Shown one piece after another: positions 17,849-30,295 of a DNA stretch of 64,000 nt. Location of the stretch: positions 4,913,501 to 4,977,500 of the forward strand of contig NZ_CP041387.1 of assembly GCF_007005445.1 (NCBI RefSeq), read 5' to 3'. A model generated the notes under the pieces. That model searched no databases and was not told the origin of the DNA. It was given only the letters and a program-made list of their open reading frames with translations. Made by a program: the position numbers and the translations under genes. The stretch is from Rhodopseudomonas palustris (lineage in GTDB: Bacteria; Pseudomonadota; Alphaproteobacteria; Rhizobiales; Xanthobacteraceae). How positions within the stretch are numbered: the stretch's first letter is position 1; every line of letters begins with the position of its first letter.

Positions 17849-18133
17849 ATGGCCGATCCAATCAAACTTGTGCTGTATGTCGCCGGCGAGACGCCGAAAT
17901 CGCTCGCGGCGATCCGCAATCTCGAGAAGATCTGCGCCGAGCACCTCGCCGGCAAGTACAAGGTCGAGGTGATCGACCTGAAGAAGTCGCCGCAGCTCGC
18001 CCGCGAGCACGGCATCGTCGCGATCCCGACCTTGGTGAAGGAATTGCCGGTGCCGATCCGCAAGATCATCGGCGACCTGTCCGACACGCCGAAAGTGCTG
18101 GTGCATCTGGCGGTGGAGGAGTCGTCCTCGTGA
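17849..18133 (+). CDS. kaiB: Circadian-clock-type protein KaiB
   Basis: This 94-residue protein has the KaiB pattern: [20 protein letters not shown], then [43 protein letters not shown]. KaiB is a fold-switching thioredoxin-like protein that binds the CI ring of KaiC. The key IPTLVK region and cis-Pro context are present. Its stop codon overlaps the GTG of the downstream kinase, which suggests a kaiC-kaiB-kinase operon. No kaiA is present in the window. Confidence 0.96.
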   Translation: MADPIKLVLYVAGETPKSLAAIRNLEKICAEHLAGKYKVEVIDLKKSPQLAREHGIVAIPTLVKELPVPIRKIIGDLSDTPKVLVHLAVEESSS

Positions 18134-19578
18134 CCTCGGCGATCTCGGCGCTGAGCAGGGCGGAGCTGGAAGCCCGGCTGGAAGAGGCCGAGGAGACGCT
18201 GCGGGCGATCCGCGACGGCGAGATCGACGCCGTCGTGGTGCGCGGCGCCGATGCCGAGCAGGTGTTCACGCTGGAAGGCGGCGGCCAGTCCTACCGCACC
18301 TTCATGGAAGCGATGGATGTCGGCGCCGCCGCGTTCGATCAGGACGGCCAGTTACTGTACGCCAATCAGGCGTTGTGCGCGCAGCTCGACTGCGTCCACG
18401 GCTCGCTGACCGCGACGGCGCTGATCGAACTGCTAGATCCGGTCAAACAGGCGGCTTTCCGGCGTTTGCTCGCGCAGGCGCAGCACCAACGACAGTCGGC
18501 CGAAATCCACCTGCGGGTCGGTGATGCCGAGCGCAGCATGCTGCTCACCGGCACTCCGCTCGAATTCGGTGTCGTCCGCGGTGCGGCCATCACCTTCACC
18601 GACATCAGCGAGCGCGAGCAGGCCGCCGCGGCCCGCGAGTCGGAGCGGCTGGCACGCGCGATCCTGGCCTCGGCCAACGAAGCGGTGATCGTCTGCGACC
18701 GAGCCGGCTGCGTCACCCATCTCAACGGCGCCGCGATGCGGATCTGCGCCGAAGCGCCGGTCGGCAAGACCTTTGCCGAGGCGATTGCGCTGAGCTTTCC
18801 GGAAGCGTCCGAGCTGATGAGCAGCGACGACATCGTCGCGATGGCGACCGCCGGGCTTCCGGTGCAGGGGTTGGAAGCGGCGGTGCGCACCCCGTCCGCC
18901 GCCATCACCGACGTGATGATCAGCGCGGCGCCGTTGCTGGTCTCTGGCGAACGCACCCAGGGCTGCGTCGTCACGCTGGTCGACCTGTCGCAGCGCAAGG
19001 CTGCCGAGCGTCATCAGGCGCTGCTGATGGGGGAGCTCGACCATCGGGTCAAGAACACGCTGACCATGGTGATGGCGATCTGCGCCCGCACCGCCGTGCA
19101 CGAGCGAACCATCGAGGATTTCCAGAAGTCGTTCACCGGACGGATCCAGGCGCTGGCTGCGACCCATACGCTGCTGTCGAACGCCTCATGGCAGAGCCTG
19201 CAGATCCGTGACGTGCTCGCCGCCGAACTGGCACCGTTCGCCTCGCTGTCCAGTGGCCGCATCGTCACCGACGGGCTCGACATTGCGGTCGAAGCCAAGA
19301 CCGCGGTGTCGCTCGGTCTGGTGTTTCACGAACTGACCACCAACGCCGTCAAATACGGCGCGCTGTCGGTGCCGTCGGGCAGGATCTCGGTGCGGCAGGT
19401 TGCCGCTGGCGACGATGCGCTCACGATCGAATGGCAGGAGCACGATGGCCCGCCGGTCACGCCGCCGCAAACCTCCGGTTTTGGCCAGACGCTGATCTCG
19501 CGCAGCCTCGGCAGCGGTGGCGCCGCGCTGGAATTCCGTTCGGACGGCGTGGTCTGTCGGATCGCGGTGCCGAAGTAA
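18130..19578 (+). CDS. HWE-family sensor histidine kinase linked to kaiBC
   Basis: This 482-residue cytosolic kinase starts at a GTG overlapping the kaiB stop by four bases. It has an N-terminal helical stretch ([24 protein letters not shown]) and two PAS-like regions (about 60-165 and 175-285). The phosphoacceptor is in [11 protein letters not shown] (His305). The ATPase part has [14 protein letters not shown] (N box) and the HWE-typical WQEHDGPP, ending with [12 protein letters not shown]. It has no membrane segment. The coupling to kaiB makes it the likely output or partner kinase of the timer, replacing SasA-type kinases. Its response regulator is not in this block. Confidence 0.92.
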   Translation: MTSAISALSRAELEARLEEAEETLRAIRDGEIDAVVVRGADAEQVFTLEGGGQSYRTFMEAMDVGAAAFDQDGQLLYANQALCAQLDCVHGSLTATALIELLDPVKQAAFRRLLAQAQHQRQSAEIHLRVGDAERSMLLTGTPLEFGVVRGAAITFTDISEREQAAAARESERLARAILASANEAVIVCDRAGCVTHLNGAAMRICAEAPVGKTFAEAIALSFPEASELMSSDDIVAMATAGLPVQGLEAAVRTPSAAITDVMISAAPLLVSGERTQGCVVTLVDLSQRKAAERHQALLMGELDHRVKNTLTMVMAICARTAVHERTIEDFQKSFTGRIQALAATHTLLSNASWQSLQIRDVLAAELAPFASLSSGRIVTDGLDIAVEAKTAVSLGLVFHELTTNAVKYGALSVPSGRISVRQVAAGDDALTIEWQEHDGPPVTPPQTSGFGQTLISRSLGSGGAALEFRSDGVVCRIAVPK

Positions 19579-19632
19579 GCGATGATCCGCGGGCAACCGC
19601 GCGACTGCGAAGCGCCGTGGTTTCCCGGACGA

Positions 19633-21330
19633 TCAGGCGGCCCTGACCGTCTCCAGAAATCTCGTCACTTCGGTTTTGAGCCTGTCACTGTCCTGCGACA
19701 GCGATTTCGCTGCGGACAAAACCTCGTTCGACGCCTCACCAGTTTCTTCGGCGCCGTCGCGGACGTGGCCGATGTTCGAACTGACCTGAGTGGTGCCGTG
19801 CGCCGCCATCTGCACGTTGCGGGCGATCTCCTGCGTAGCGGCGCCTTGCTCTTCGACGGCCGATGCGATCGTGGATGCGATCTCGGCCATCCGTCCGATC
19901 GTGCCGCTGATGTCCCGGATCGCCGCCACCGATTCGTCAGTCGCGGTCTGAATGCCGGAAATCTGCTGACCGATCTCGCCGGTGGCCCGGGCCGTCTGCT
20001 CGGCGAGCGCCTTGACCTCGGATGCGACGACCGCAAAGCCGCGGCCGGCGTCGCCGGCTCTCGCCGCCTCGATCGTGGCGTTGAGCGCCAGCAGATTGGT
20101 CTGGCCGGCGATCGTATTGATCAGTTCGACGACGTCGCCGATACGTGCCGCAGCCTTTGACAGGTCTGCAACGCGGTCGTTCGTGAGATGGGCCTGCTCG
20201 ACCGCCTCCTGGGCGATTCGTGCGGATTCCTGAACTTGTCGGCTGATCTCGTTGACGGAGGATGCCATCTCCTCGGTCGCCGAAGCGACCGACTGAACGT
20301 TGGTCGACGCTTCTTCCGCGGCCGAAGACACCGCCATCGCAAGCTGGCGCGATCGCGTTGCGGTGCCTGTCAGAGAGCCGGCGGAAGCCTCCAGTTCGTT
20401 GGCCGACGACGACACCGTCCCGACGATCTCGCCGACCGCCCCCTCGAACTCGGTGGCAAGTCGCATCATCTCGGTCCTGCGCTCCATCTCCGCGCGGGCT
20501 TTCGCCTTTTCCTGTTCGCACCTCAGCCGCTCGACCTCCAGGCCATGTTCCTTGAACACCGCCAGCGCCTTGAGGATCTCGCCGATCTCGTCCTGACGAT
20601 GCGGCTGCGGCGTTTCGGTGGCCAGGTCACCTGCGGCGAGGCGCTGCATCGTCGCGATCGCAGCGCGCAGTGGACGCGCGATCGTCCCGCGCACCACCGC
20701 GAAACTGGCGAGCACCGCCAGGAGCGCGACCGCCAGCGTCGCCGCTGCGATCGTCCACAGAGTCTGATAGGCCGCCGCTTCGAAGTCCGCCTTCTTGATG
20801 CCGACGTAGAGAATGCCGATCACGTTGCCCCCGGCGTCGACGATCGGATCGTAGGCCGTCATGTACGGCTCACCCAGGATCGCCACCTCGCCGCGGAACG
20901 GCTGCCTGTTCTCGAGCACCGTGGTGTAGGCAGGGCCCGGGGCGAGTCTGGTCCCGACGGCACGCGTGCCGTCCGGCTTCATCACATTGGTCGCGACCCG
21001 CTGATCGTTCATGAAGATCGTTGCGGTACCCCCCACCAGGGATTTGATCTTGTCGACGGTGGCGAAGTCGTCGTTGAGCACGCGATTCCCCACCGTGAGC
21101 TTGTTGTCGGCACGGCTGAATGCGCTGCCGTTCGCCTTCACGGTGTCCCAAGCGACGCGGATGTTGGTCTCGACGCGCTCCCGAGCCGCGTCGGTGGCGG
21201 CGTCGGCGAGCACCTTCCAGGCGACGGCGGTGACGGTGACGCCGAGCAGCAGCACGCCGAAAACCGAAAGCAGGATAATGCGGGGAACGAGACCGAGCGA
21301 CCAGCTATGCGTTCCGTGCGTGGACTTCAT
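19633..21330 (-). CDS. Methyl-accepting chemotaxis protein with a Cache-type periplasmic sensor
   Basis: This 565-residue transmembrane receptor has a first membrane helix at about residues 13-35 (LGLVPRIILLSVFGVLLLGVTVTAVAW). A single-Cache-type periplasmic domain follows, with FMNDQRVATNV and PYMTAYDPIVDAGGNVIGILYVGI. A second helix at about 195-218, a HAMP domain (RPLRAAIATMQRLAAGDL) and the signalling hairpin (TNLLALNATIEAARAGDAGRGFAVVASEVKALAEQ) complete it. No NWETF-type methylase-binding end is seen. The ATG at 21330 has AAGGAGAC just upstream. It is convergent with the Kai-linked kinase. Confidence 0.93.
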   Translation of the reverse strand: MKSTHGTHSWSLGLVPRIILLSVFGVLLLGVTVTAVAWKVLADAATDAARERVETNIRVAWDTVKANGSAFSRADNKLTVGNRVLNDDFATVDKIKSLVGGTATIFMNDQRVATNVMKPDGTRAVGTRLAPGPAYTTVLENRQPFRGEVAILGEPYMTAYDPIVDAGGNVIGILYVGIKKADFEAAAYQTLWTIAAATLAVALLAVLASFAVVRGTIARPLRAAIATMQRLAAGDLATETPQPHRQDEIGEILKALAVFKEHGLEVERLRCEQEKAKARAEMERRTEMMRLATEFEGAVGEIVGTVSSSANELEASAGSLTGTATRSRQLAMAVSSAAEEASTNVQSVASATEEMASSVNEISRQVQESARIAQEAVEQAHLTNDRVADLSKAAARIGDVVELINTIAGQTNLLALNATIEAARAGDAGRGFAVVASEVKALAEQTARATGEIGQQISGIQTATDESVAAIRDISGTIGRMAEIASTIASAVEEQGAATQEIARNVQMAAHGTTQVSSNIGHVRDGAEETGEASNEVLSAAKSLSQDSDRLKTEVTRFLETVRAA

Positions 21331-22009
21331 GATGTCTCCTTGCACGCCCGGTCGCGCAGCGTCCGTGCGGGCGCAGCGTCGGGCGATCTCAGGCGATGTT
21401 CTCGTTGGTTAGCCGGGCTCTTGCCGACCGTCGCGTTTGCGCAGCGACATGCGCAGATGGCTTCACAAATCTGAAACATTCGTTTCACCGAATATAGAAA
21501 TCCGATGGGCACGATTAGTTAGATTTCAGCTTCCGCGCGAGTTGATCGGCCTAATCCGCAACTGTAACGGGAGCGTCGAGCTGTTCGGGCTTCGCGGGCG
21601 TGCCTCTGCCGAGCCGCAGAAAGCGCTTGGATTCAAGGGGCTGACGACAAGAATAGGTGAACCGGCCACCGATGGCCGTGTTGGATTAGTATGCAATCGC
21701 ATTTTGATGGCGTGGCGCATCGAGCGGCCGGGCTCCAGCGCCTGGTAGAATAGCGAGGTGAGCAATATTGCCGCGGGCGTGAGTGCGGCTCGCCGTGCGA
21801 CGCAGCCCACTCGGGACATCGCGAGCCGTCAGTGCCTTGCCGGCTGATCGGTCGGGGCCTGCCCGCAAACCCTGGGGGAGTGCGAAGTCGAGCCATGCGC
21901 CGGCCGCAGCGACTGTTTGGCGGAGCCATGCAAATTGATGGCGTCTCTCAGATCGTTCGAAAGGCCGTTTGAACCTTGCGCCGCAGGTCGTGCGTCTGGA
22001 AGCCTGCCG
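21331..22009. other. Gap between gyrB and the chemoreceptor gene
   Basis: These 679 bases hold the chemoreceptor ribosome binding site near 21336. Several short frames without recognisable content on either strand were not called. No promoter, terminator or RNA gene could be assigned with confidence. Confidence 0.4.
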
Positions 22010-24532
<2,523 letters not shown>

Positions 24533-24667
24533 TCACCAGCGCAAAGTCGTGGTGTTCAAGCTGTTGAATAGATAGAGATTTTGGCCGCGCTCGCAAGGCT
24601 CGCGAGGGCAGGTTCGGCGGCTGCAGTGAAGATCGGCGATGCGGTCGATTCTGCCCTGCCCGGCGGC

Positions 24668-25807
24668 CTATCCGCGAGCGCTGATTCGGCCGTTGTCGAC
24701 GTCGAAAATTGCTGCCGCCGGACCGATCTCCGCGAACGCCAAAGGGTCGGCCCCGGTCATCCAGACCTGCGCGCCGAGCCGGCTCAGTTCGCCGAACAGA
24801 GCGGCGCGGCGGCCGGGGTCGAGATGCGCCACCACCTCGTCGAGCAGCAGCAGCGGCGTGATCGAGGTGGTCTCGGCGACGAGCTGGGCGTGTGCCAGCA
24901 CCAGCCCGATCAGGAGTGCCTTCTGTTCGCCGGTCGAAGCCTCGCGCGCCGGCATCGCCTTCGGCGCGTAGATCACCTCGAGGTCGGTCAGGTGCGGGCC
25001 GTCGAGCGTTCGGCCGGCGGCGGCGTCGCGGCTGCGGTTGTCGCGCAGCACGGCGCGGTAGCGGTCCTCGACGACGGTTGCCGGTTCTGACGCCAGCGCA
25101 CTCTCCATCCAGCCGTCCAGTATGATCCTGGCGGACGGGAACGCCGAGGTGGCGCCGCGGGCATCGATCATGGCGGCCAGCTTGGTCGCGGTCTGCCCGC
25201 GCTGTGCCGCGACTGCGATCGCCAATTCCGCGGTTTCGCGCTCGATCGCGTCGAGCCAATGTGAATCCGCGTTGCGGATGTCTTCCAGCAGGCGATTGCG
25301 CGACCGCAGGCTGCGATCGAGGGCGGAGACGCGGGCCGAATGTCCGCTGTCGATCGCCAGCACCAGGCGATCGAAGAAGCGCCTGCGTTCCGACGCGGCG
25401 CCCATGAACAGTCCGTCCATCGACGGCGTCAGCCACACCATCCGCAGATGATCGCCGAACGCCGCCGCCGAGCCGACCGGTTCGCGGTCAATCCGGCATC
25501 GCCGGGTCGTGGCGACATCGCCGCGCGGCGGCTCGATCCCGGTGCCGAGCGTCGCCAGCCCGAGCGCGCCTTCGACCTCGGCCGACACCGCCCAGGAGCC
25601 GTCGCCTTCGTGACCGGCGATGTCCTCCAGCCTGGCGCGGCGCAGACCGCGGCCCGGCGCCAGCAACGAGACCGCCTCGAGGCAATTGGTCTTGCCGGCC
25701 CCGTTCGGCCCGACCAGCACCACTTGGTCGGCGGTCGTGGTCAGCGACGCGGAGCGATAGTTCCGAAAATGCGTCAGCGTCAGGCGTGTGATGCGGGCGG
25801 CGATCAT
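24668..25807 (-). CDS. recF: DNA replication and repair protein RecF
   Basis: This 379-residue SMC-like ATPase loads RecA at single-strand gaps with RecO and RecR. Walker A is GPNGAGKTN near residue 32, in the typical N-terminus ITRLTLTHFRNYRSASL. The signature motif region is TGEQKALLIGLVLAHAQL, and Walker B is LLLLDEVVAHLD. The ATG at 25807 starts right before the family domain. The frame extends upstream to 25912, but that part lies over a palindromic repeat. It lies between dnaN and gyrB. Confidence 0.96.
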   Translation of the reverse strand: MIAARITRLTLTHFRNYRSASLTTTADQVVLVGPNGAGKTNCLEAVSLLAPGRGLRRARLEDIAGHEGDGSWAVSAEVEGALGLATLGTGIEPPRGDVATTRRCRIDREPVGSAAAFGDHLRMVWLTPSMDGLFMGAASERRRFFDRLVLAIDSGHSARVSALDRSLRSRNRLLEDIRNADSHWLDAIERETAELAIAVAAQRGQTATKLAAMIDARGATSAFPSARIILDGWMESALASEPATVVEDRYRAVLRDNRSRDAAAGRTLDGPHLTDLEVIYAPKAMPAREASTGEQKALLIGLVLAHAQLVAETTSITPLLLLDEVVAHLDPGRRAALFGELSRLGAQVWMTGADPLAFAEIGPAAAIFDVDNGRISARG

Positions 25808-25858
25808 GCAATAGCTTGCTTTGGGGGAGTTGCAAGGGACTGCAACTGGCACTGCAGT

Positions 25859-25976
25859 CACCCTCCGCGAAAGCGGAGGGTCCAGCATCCCAGAGCGTTC
25901 GCTGGTACCCAAGACGCTCTGGAATGACGCTCTGGAATACTGGGTCGCCCGGTCAAGCCGGGCGATGACGATGGTG
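25859..25976. repeat. Palindromic element between dnaN and recF
   Basis: CCCTCCGCGAAAGCGGAGGG is a perfect hairpin, followed by a second one, GTCGCCCGGTCAAGCCGGGCGATGAC. Between them the 11-base unit GACGCTCTGGA occurs twice (around 25913 and 25929). It is of the same general class as other intergenic palindromes here and interrupts the otherwise compact dnaN-recF pair. Confidence 0.7.
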
Positions 25977-25994
25977 CTATTGAGGCGCCTCGAC

Positions 25995-27113
25995 TTACAC
26001 CCGCATCGGCATCAGGACGTACAGGGCGCTCTTGGAATCGCGATCCTGGATCAGGGTCGGCGAGCCAGGGTCGGCGAGCCTCAGCACCGCGACCTCGCCC
26101 TCGATCTGCGCGGCGATGTCGAGCAGATAACGTGAATTGAAGCCGATATCGAGCGGGTCGGAGGCGTATTCGACCTCGAGTTCTTCGGTCGCGCTGCCGG
26201 AATCCGGATTGGTCACCGACAGCACCAGCTTGCCGGCGGACAGCGCCAGTTTCACCGCGCGGCCGCGTTCGGAAGAGATCGTCGAGACGCGGTCGACCGC
26301 GGCCTCGAAGTCCTTCTTGTCGACCAGGAGTTCCTTGTCGTTGTTCTGCGGAATCACCCGGCCGTAGTCCGGAAACGTGCCGTCGATCAGCTTGGAGGTC
26401 AGCACGACATTTCCGAGCGTGAAGCGGATCTTGCCGGTCGACAACTCGATCCCGATCTCGGCCTCGGTGTCCTCGATCAGCCGCTGCACCTCGCCCACGG
26501 TCTTGCGCGGCACGATCACGCCGGGCATGCCGTCGGCACCGCTCGGCAACGTCAGGTCGAGCTGCGCCAGACGGTGTCCGTCGGTGGCGACCGCGCGCAA
26601 ACTCGCGGCGCCGGAGCTGCCGGCCGTGTGCAGATAGATGCCGTTGAGATAGTAACGGGTCTCTTCTGTCGAGATCGCAAATTGGGTGCGATCGATCAGC
26701 CGTTTGACGTCGGACGCCGGTAGCCGGAAGGCGTGGCTCATCTCGCCGGCTGCGAGATCCGGGAAATCGCTCTCCGGCAGGGTCTGCAACGTGAACCGCG
26801 AACGGCCGGCGCGGATCGCCAGCACCGAACGGTCACCGTCGCTCTCCAGCACGATCTGCGAACCGTCCGGTAGCTTGCGGACGATGTCGTAGAACATGTG
26901 GGCCGGTACAGTGGTCGAACCGGCGGTCGCGGTTTCGGCCGGCAGCGTTTCCGTCACCTCGAGGTCGAGGTCGGTCGCCTTGAGCGCGAGCTGGGCGTTT
27001 TCGGCGCGCACCAGCACGTTGCCGAGGATCGGGATAGTGTTGCGGCGCTCGACCACGCGATGCACGTGGCTCAGCGACTTCAACAGTTGCGCGCGTTCGA
27101 CCGTGACCTTCAT
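25995..27113 (-). CDS. dnaN: DNA polymerase III sliding clamp (beta subunit)
   Basis: This 372-residue three-domain clamp is of normal length. It begins MKVTVERAQLLKSLSHVHRVVERRNTIPILGNVL, and the C-terminus has the partner-binding pocket residues and ends YVLMPMRV, the standard beta-clamp tail. The ATG at 27113 was chosen because it starts at the first clamp strand; the upstream part of the frame is unlike the family. It lies 244 bases downstream of dnaA on the same strand. Confidence 0.97.
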   Translation of the reverse strand: MKVTVERAQLLKSLSHVHRVVERRNTIPILGNVLVRAENAQLALKATDLDLEVTETLPAETATAGSTTVPAHMFYDIVRKLPDGSQIVLESDGDRSVLAIRAGRSRFTLQTLPESDFPDLAAGEMSHAFRLPASDVKRLIDRTQFAISTEETRYYLNGIYLHTAGSSGAASLRAVATDGHRLAQLDLTLPSGADGMPGVIVPRKTVGEVQRLIEDTEAEIGIELSTGKIRFTLGNVVLTSKLIDGTFPDYGRVIPQNNDKELLVDKKDFEAAVDRVSTISSERGRAVKLALSAGKLVLSVTNPDSGSATEELEVEYASDPLDIGFNSRYLLDIAAQIEGEVAVLRLADPGSPTLIQDRDSKSALYVLMPMRV

Positions 27114-27357
27114 TGCAAAACCCGCCTGCTCCGCGCCCGCATCGTGTGATGAAGCTGCCGGATATGATGGAGGAGGCCCGGCAGCCGGATGCGGCGCCAA
27201 GGCCATTGGCACCCGCTGAGGTCACCCGGACCCGCGGGGGGTCCGCAGGGTGGCGTGGTTGTGCGGCTCGCGCAAGAGCGCGCAGCCGCCGCCGGCCCAA
27301 ATTTCCCCGGGATTCAGGCTGGCCATGATGCCCATTGTGGCGGCGGCGGCCAGGCGC

Positions 27358-28776
27358 CTATTCCTGAAGCTGGCGCTTCAGGGATTCGACTTCGTCGGAC
27401 AGCGTATTGTCCTTCGACACCAGTCCTTCGATCTTGCGGACCGCGTGCAGCACCGTGGTGTGGTCGCGTCCGCCGAAGCGGCGGCCGATCTCCGGCAGCG
27501 AGCGCAGCGTCAGTGTTTTGGCCAGATACATCGCGACCTGGCGCGGTCGCACCACATTGGCGGTCCGACGCGACGACAACAGGTCGGAGCGGCTGACGTT
27601 GTACTGCCGGGCGACGATGCGCTGGATGTCCTCGATCTTGATCCGCTTCGGCTCGGAGGGGCGGATCAGGTCGCGGACTTCATGCTCGGCCATTTCCAGC
27701 GTGACCGGCTGATTGTTCAGCTTGGAATGCGCCAGCAGGCGATTGATCGCGCCTTCGAGATCGCGACCGTTATGGGTGATGGTGCGTGCGAGATACTCGA
27801 GCACCGGCTGCGGCACGTCGAAGCTGACGTGATGGGCGCGGGCCGCGACCACGCGCGAGCGCAGGATGCCGAGGCGCAGATCCTCGCCGAGCGGCGCCAT
27901 TTCGACCACGAGGCCGCCGGCGAGCCGCGAGCGCACCCGCTCGTCGAGACTTTCGAGATCGGACGGCGGCCGGTCGGCCGCCACCACCACCTGGCGACCG
28001 GCGTCGATCAGCGCGTTCAGGGTGTGGCAGAATTCGGCCTGGGTAGTCTTGCCCTGGAGGAATTGCAGATCGTCGATCACCAGCACGTCGATGCCGCGCA
28101 GCGCTTCCTTGAAGGCCAGCGAGGTTTGCGTCTTCAGCGCGGCGACGAAGCCGTACATGAACTTCTCGGCGGTGAGATACAGCACCTTGCGCTCGCTGCC
28201 GGCATTGCCCGCCCAGGTCACCGCCTGCAGCAGGTGAGTTTTGCCGAGACCGACGCCGGAATGGATGTAGAGAGGGTTGAACATCACCGGGTCGCCGCGG
28301 CGGCCTTCGGCCACCTGCTTGGCGGCGGCGTGCGCCAGCGTATTGGAGCGGCCGACCACGAAGCTGGCAAACGTCAGCCGCGGGTCGAGCGGCGAGCCGC
28401 CGAGTGCGTCGTGATTGGCCGATACCGGGGTCGCGCCGTTGCTGCGCTCGGCCGCGGACTTCTGCTCGTCGCGGCGGCTCTCCACCTGCGCCGGTGCTTC
28501 CTTGGCCGGCGCAGAACAGCGCGCCGGGGAGCGTACGGTGACGTCGATGCGATTGACGTCCGGCAGCTCGGCCTGCCAGCAGGACAAGACCTTGTCGGAG
28601 TAGTGCGTCTGAATCCAGCTCTTCAGGAAGCGGGTCGGCACCGACAGATGTACGCTTTCGTCTTGAACGCTCTCGAGGTCCATCCGCGCGAACCAGCTCG
28701 AATACACGTCCTCTCCGACGCTCGAGCGCAACCGGCCTTTCACGCGCGACCAGCGATCCTGTTCCATGTTCGACAT
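27358..28776 (-). CDS. dnaA: Chromosomal replication initiator DnaA
   Basis: This 472-residue initiator has domain I at the N-terminus ([24 protein letters not shown]), then a variable linker. The AAA+ domain has Walker [13 protein letters not shown] and Walker [14 protein letters not shown]. Domain IV has the DNA-binding signature [16 protein letters not shown]. It initiates replication at oriC. A short ORF with a strong ribosome binding site lies 160 bases upstream, in what would be the leader region. Confidence 0.98.
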   Translation of the reverse strand: MSNMEQDRWSRVKGRLRSSVGEDVYSSWFARMDLESVQDESVHLSVPTRFLKSWIQTHYSDKVLSCWQAELPDVNRIDVTVRSPARCSAPAKEAPAQVESRRDEQKSAAERSNGATPVSANHDALGGSPLDPRLTFASFVVGRSNTLAHAAAKQVAEGRRGDPVMFNPLYIHSGVGLGKTHLLQAVTWAGNAGSERKVLYLTAEKFMYGFVAALKTQTSLAFKEALRGIDVLVIDDLQFLQGKTTQAEFCHTLNALIDAGRQVVVAADRPPSDLESLDERVRSRLAGGLVVEMAPLGEDLRLGILRSRVVAARAHHVSFDVPQPVLEYLARTITHNGRDLEGAINRLLAHSKLNNQPVTLEMAEHEVRDLIRPSEPKRIKIEDIQRIVARQYNVSRSDLLSSRRTANVVRPRQVAMYLAKTLTLRSLPEIGRRFGGRDHTTVLHAVRKIEGLVSKDNTLSDEVESLKRQLQE

Positions 28777-28936
28777 TTCAGTAGCTTTTCAATTCCAGAG
28801 TGAAGGGCCATCGCAGCGGCGAAGCCATGACGGCTCACGCCGTCGCTGCGACCAGCGAGACGAGATCGGCCAAAGCTCCGCCGGTTCGGCTGAAGCAGCC
28901 GACGTCAGATCAGGGCCGAAGAGAGATGGAAAAAGG

Positions 28937-29074
28937 TCAGCTCAGCGGAGGACTCGACGGATAAACCGGAGTGTGAGCGCAGCAGCGACTGATCAAAAAC
29001 GAATGTGCCGCGAAGGCGGAAGACTCAACCGGAAGATCGGCAGGTTCGAATGATACGTCGACCAAGGTGCTCAT
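28937..29074 (-). CDS. Possible 45-residue leader peptide upstream of dnaA
   Basis: This short frame begins with an ATG preceded by GGGGGAGG at good spacing (5 bases), the strongest ribosome binding site in the region. It encodes MSTLVDVSFEPADLPVESSA and a Ser/Pro/Cys-rich end with a CC pair. It ends 160 bases before dnaA on the same strand. No family is recognised. It could be a real small protein, a regulatory leader, or chance. Confidence 0.35.
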   Translation of the reverse strand: MSTLVDVSFEPADLPVESSAFAAHSFLISRCCAHTPVYPSSPPLS

Positions 29075-29970
29075 GAAACCTCCCCCTCTCGCCGCGCTCG
29101 CGCGCGGCCAGACATCGCCAAAAAAGATCCGCGTCGATGCTCTCACCATGACGATCGCTGCCGTCGATACGCTGCTAACGAAAAATGCCGATGCCGTCAT
29201 TCGCCTGAAGATCGTTCGTTGCGCGAACGCCTCCACATGAATTCAGACACGGCTTCGCCGGCCCCATATTGCTATGAGTTGCGGTTCGACCGTCATTTGG
29301 AAAAGCCACCAACATGCATACCGCCGCCGATTTGCATGTCCGCCCTTGGTTCTCAGATCGCGCTGATCAGAAGAGCCGTGGGCGTCGCGGGTGGACTATG
29401 AAAACCACGACGGCTGCCCGGCTGCAATGGATATGATTCCGAGGGGAGGGTGAAGATTTCGCCTCAGCCGACACCGGAGCGCGCAACTAATCGTTTCCGG
29501 CGCGGCAAGATTTTGAATCTGTGCATAGATTCGAAGTGTGCTGCGAGCGTGACATTTTGGTCGCGCGCCCAAAAGAACTTCATGAATCCTTTACCTTTGA
29601 CGGCCGGGTGCCGGCGTTTTCCAAACGCTCGTCCGCGCTTTGCCGATAAGTGGTTCGCTCGCCGCAGATTTTCGTGAGCGCTTGGACAGGGTAACCCTCG
29701 TCACAAACGACCGCGTAGTTGCACGGGGAAGCGAGTTCCGAAAGTCAAGCGAGTCGCACAAGGACATCAGTTCCTGCTGGGCCGCAGCGATTTCTGCAGA
29801 CGGGCGTCAAGCTGGATTGACGGTTGCCGGTGGGTTGTTCCGGAACGGGGCAGGTGGCGCGGAAGGCGCGCGTGAGCGGGCGCGAGTTGCGGGTGCGTGC
29901 GTACAGTAATCGAGTGGGTAACTACACGACCGGCGGCGGCTGAGCACGAAGGTGCTTGCGCGGAGGCGCC

Positions 29971-30001
29971 GAAAAAGAAAATGCCCGGCAGAGCCGGGCA
30001 T
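29971..30001 (-). terminator. Rho-independent terminator of rpsT
   Basis: The hairpin ATGCCCGGC-AGA-GCCGGGCAT (29981-30001) is perfect over nine base pairs. On the minus strand it is followed by TTTCTTTTTC. It lies 27 bases after the rpsT stop codon. Confidence 0.9.
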
Positions 30002-30028
30002 CGAAACCATCCAAGATGATGGTGAGAA

Positions 30029-30295
30029 TTACTTCGCCAGCTTGGCGATGCTGTGCGACAGACGCGACACCTTTCGGCTCGCGGCGTTCCGGTGAATGAT
30101 GTTGCGCTGTGCGGCGCGCATCAGTTCCGGCTCGGCGCGGGCCATCGCCTTCAGCGCCGCCTCGCGGTCGCCATTGGCGATCGCCTCTTCGACGGTCCGG
30201 ACAGACCCGCGCATCTGAGTCCGACGCGACTTGTTCACCGCGGTGCGCCGGGCGATCTTGCGGGTCGCTTTCTTGGCGGAAGACGTATTAGCCAT
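30029..30295 (-). CDS. rpsT: 30S ribosomal protein S20
   Basis: This 88-residue, very basic protein binds 16S rRNA early in 30S assembly. It has the standard S20 pattern: [38 protein letters not shown] at the start and [19 protein letters not shown] [21 protein letters not shown] at the end. It is followed by a strong rho-independent terminator and is monocistronic. The dnaA gene lies downstream on the same strand, after a long gap. Confidence 0.98.
   Translation of the reverse strand: MANTSSAKKATRKIARRTAVNKSRRTQMRGSVRTVEEAIANGDREAALKAMARAEPELMRAAQRNIIHRNAASRKVSRLSHSIAKLAK

Larger units (their letters stand above)
28777..30028. other. dnaA-rpsT intergenic region, possible replication-control region
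   Basis: This 1.25-kb stretch is the longest without a convincing large gene. By position it could contain or adjoin oriC, but I found no consensus DnaA box (TTATCCACA or its complement). The nearest match is TGTGCATAG at 29520, two bases off. That lies inside an inverted repeat, GAATCT-GTGCAT-AGATTC (29515-29532). Parts between 29450 and 29800 are clearly more AT-rich than the surroundings. In several alphaproteobacteria oriC lies near hemE instead, so an origin call is not made. Confidence 0.4.

Noticed and set aside
21437-21748. Open frames in the gyrB-chemoreceptor gap
   Set aside because: They lack a ribosome binding site and recognisable content.
29450-29909. Two plus-strand frames of 75 and 89 codons in the dnaA-rpsT gap
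   Set aside because: No ribosome binding site of note or family pattern; the composition does not look coding.
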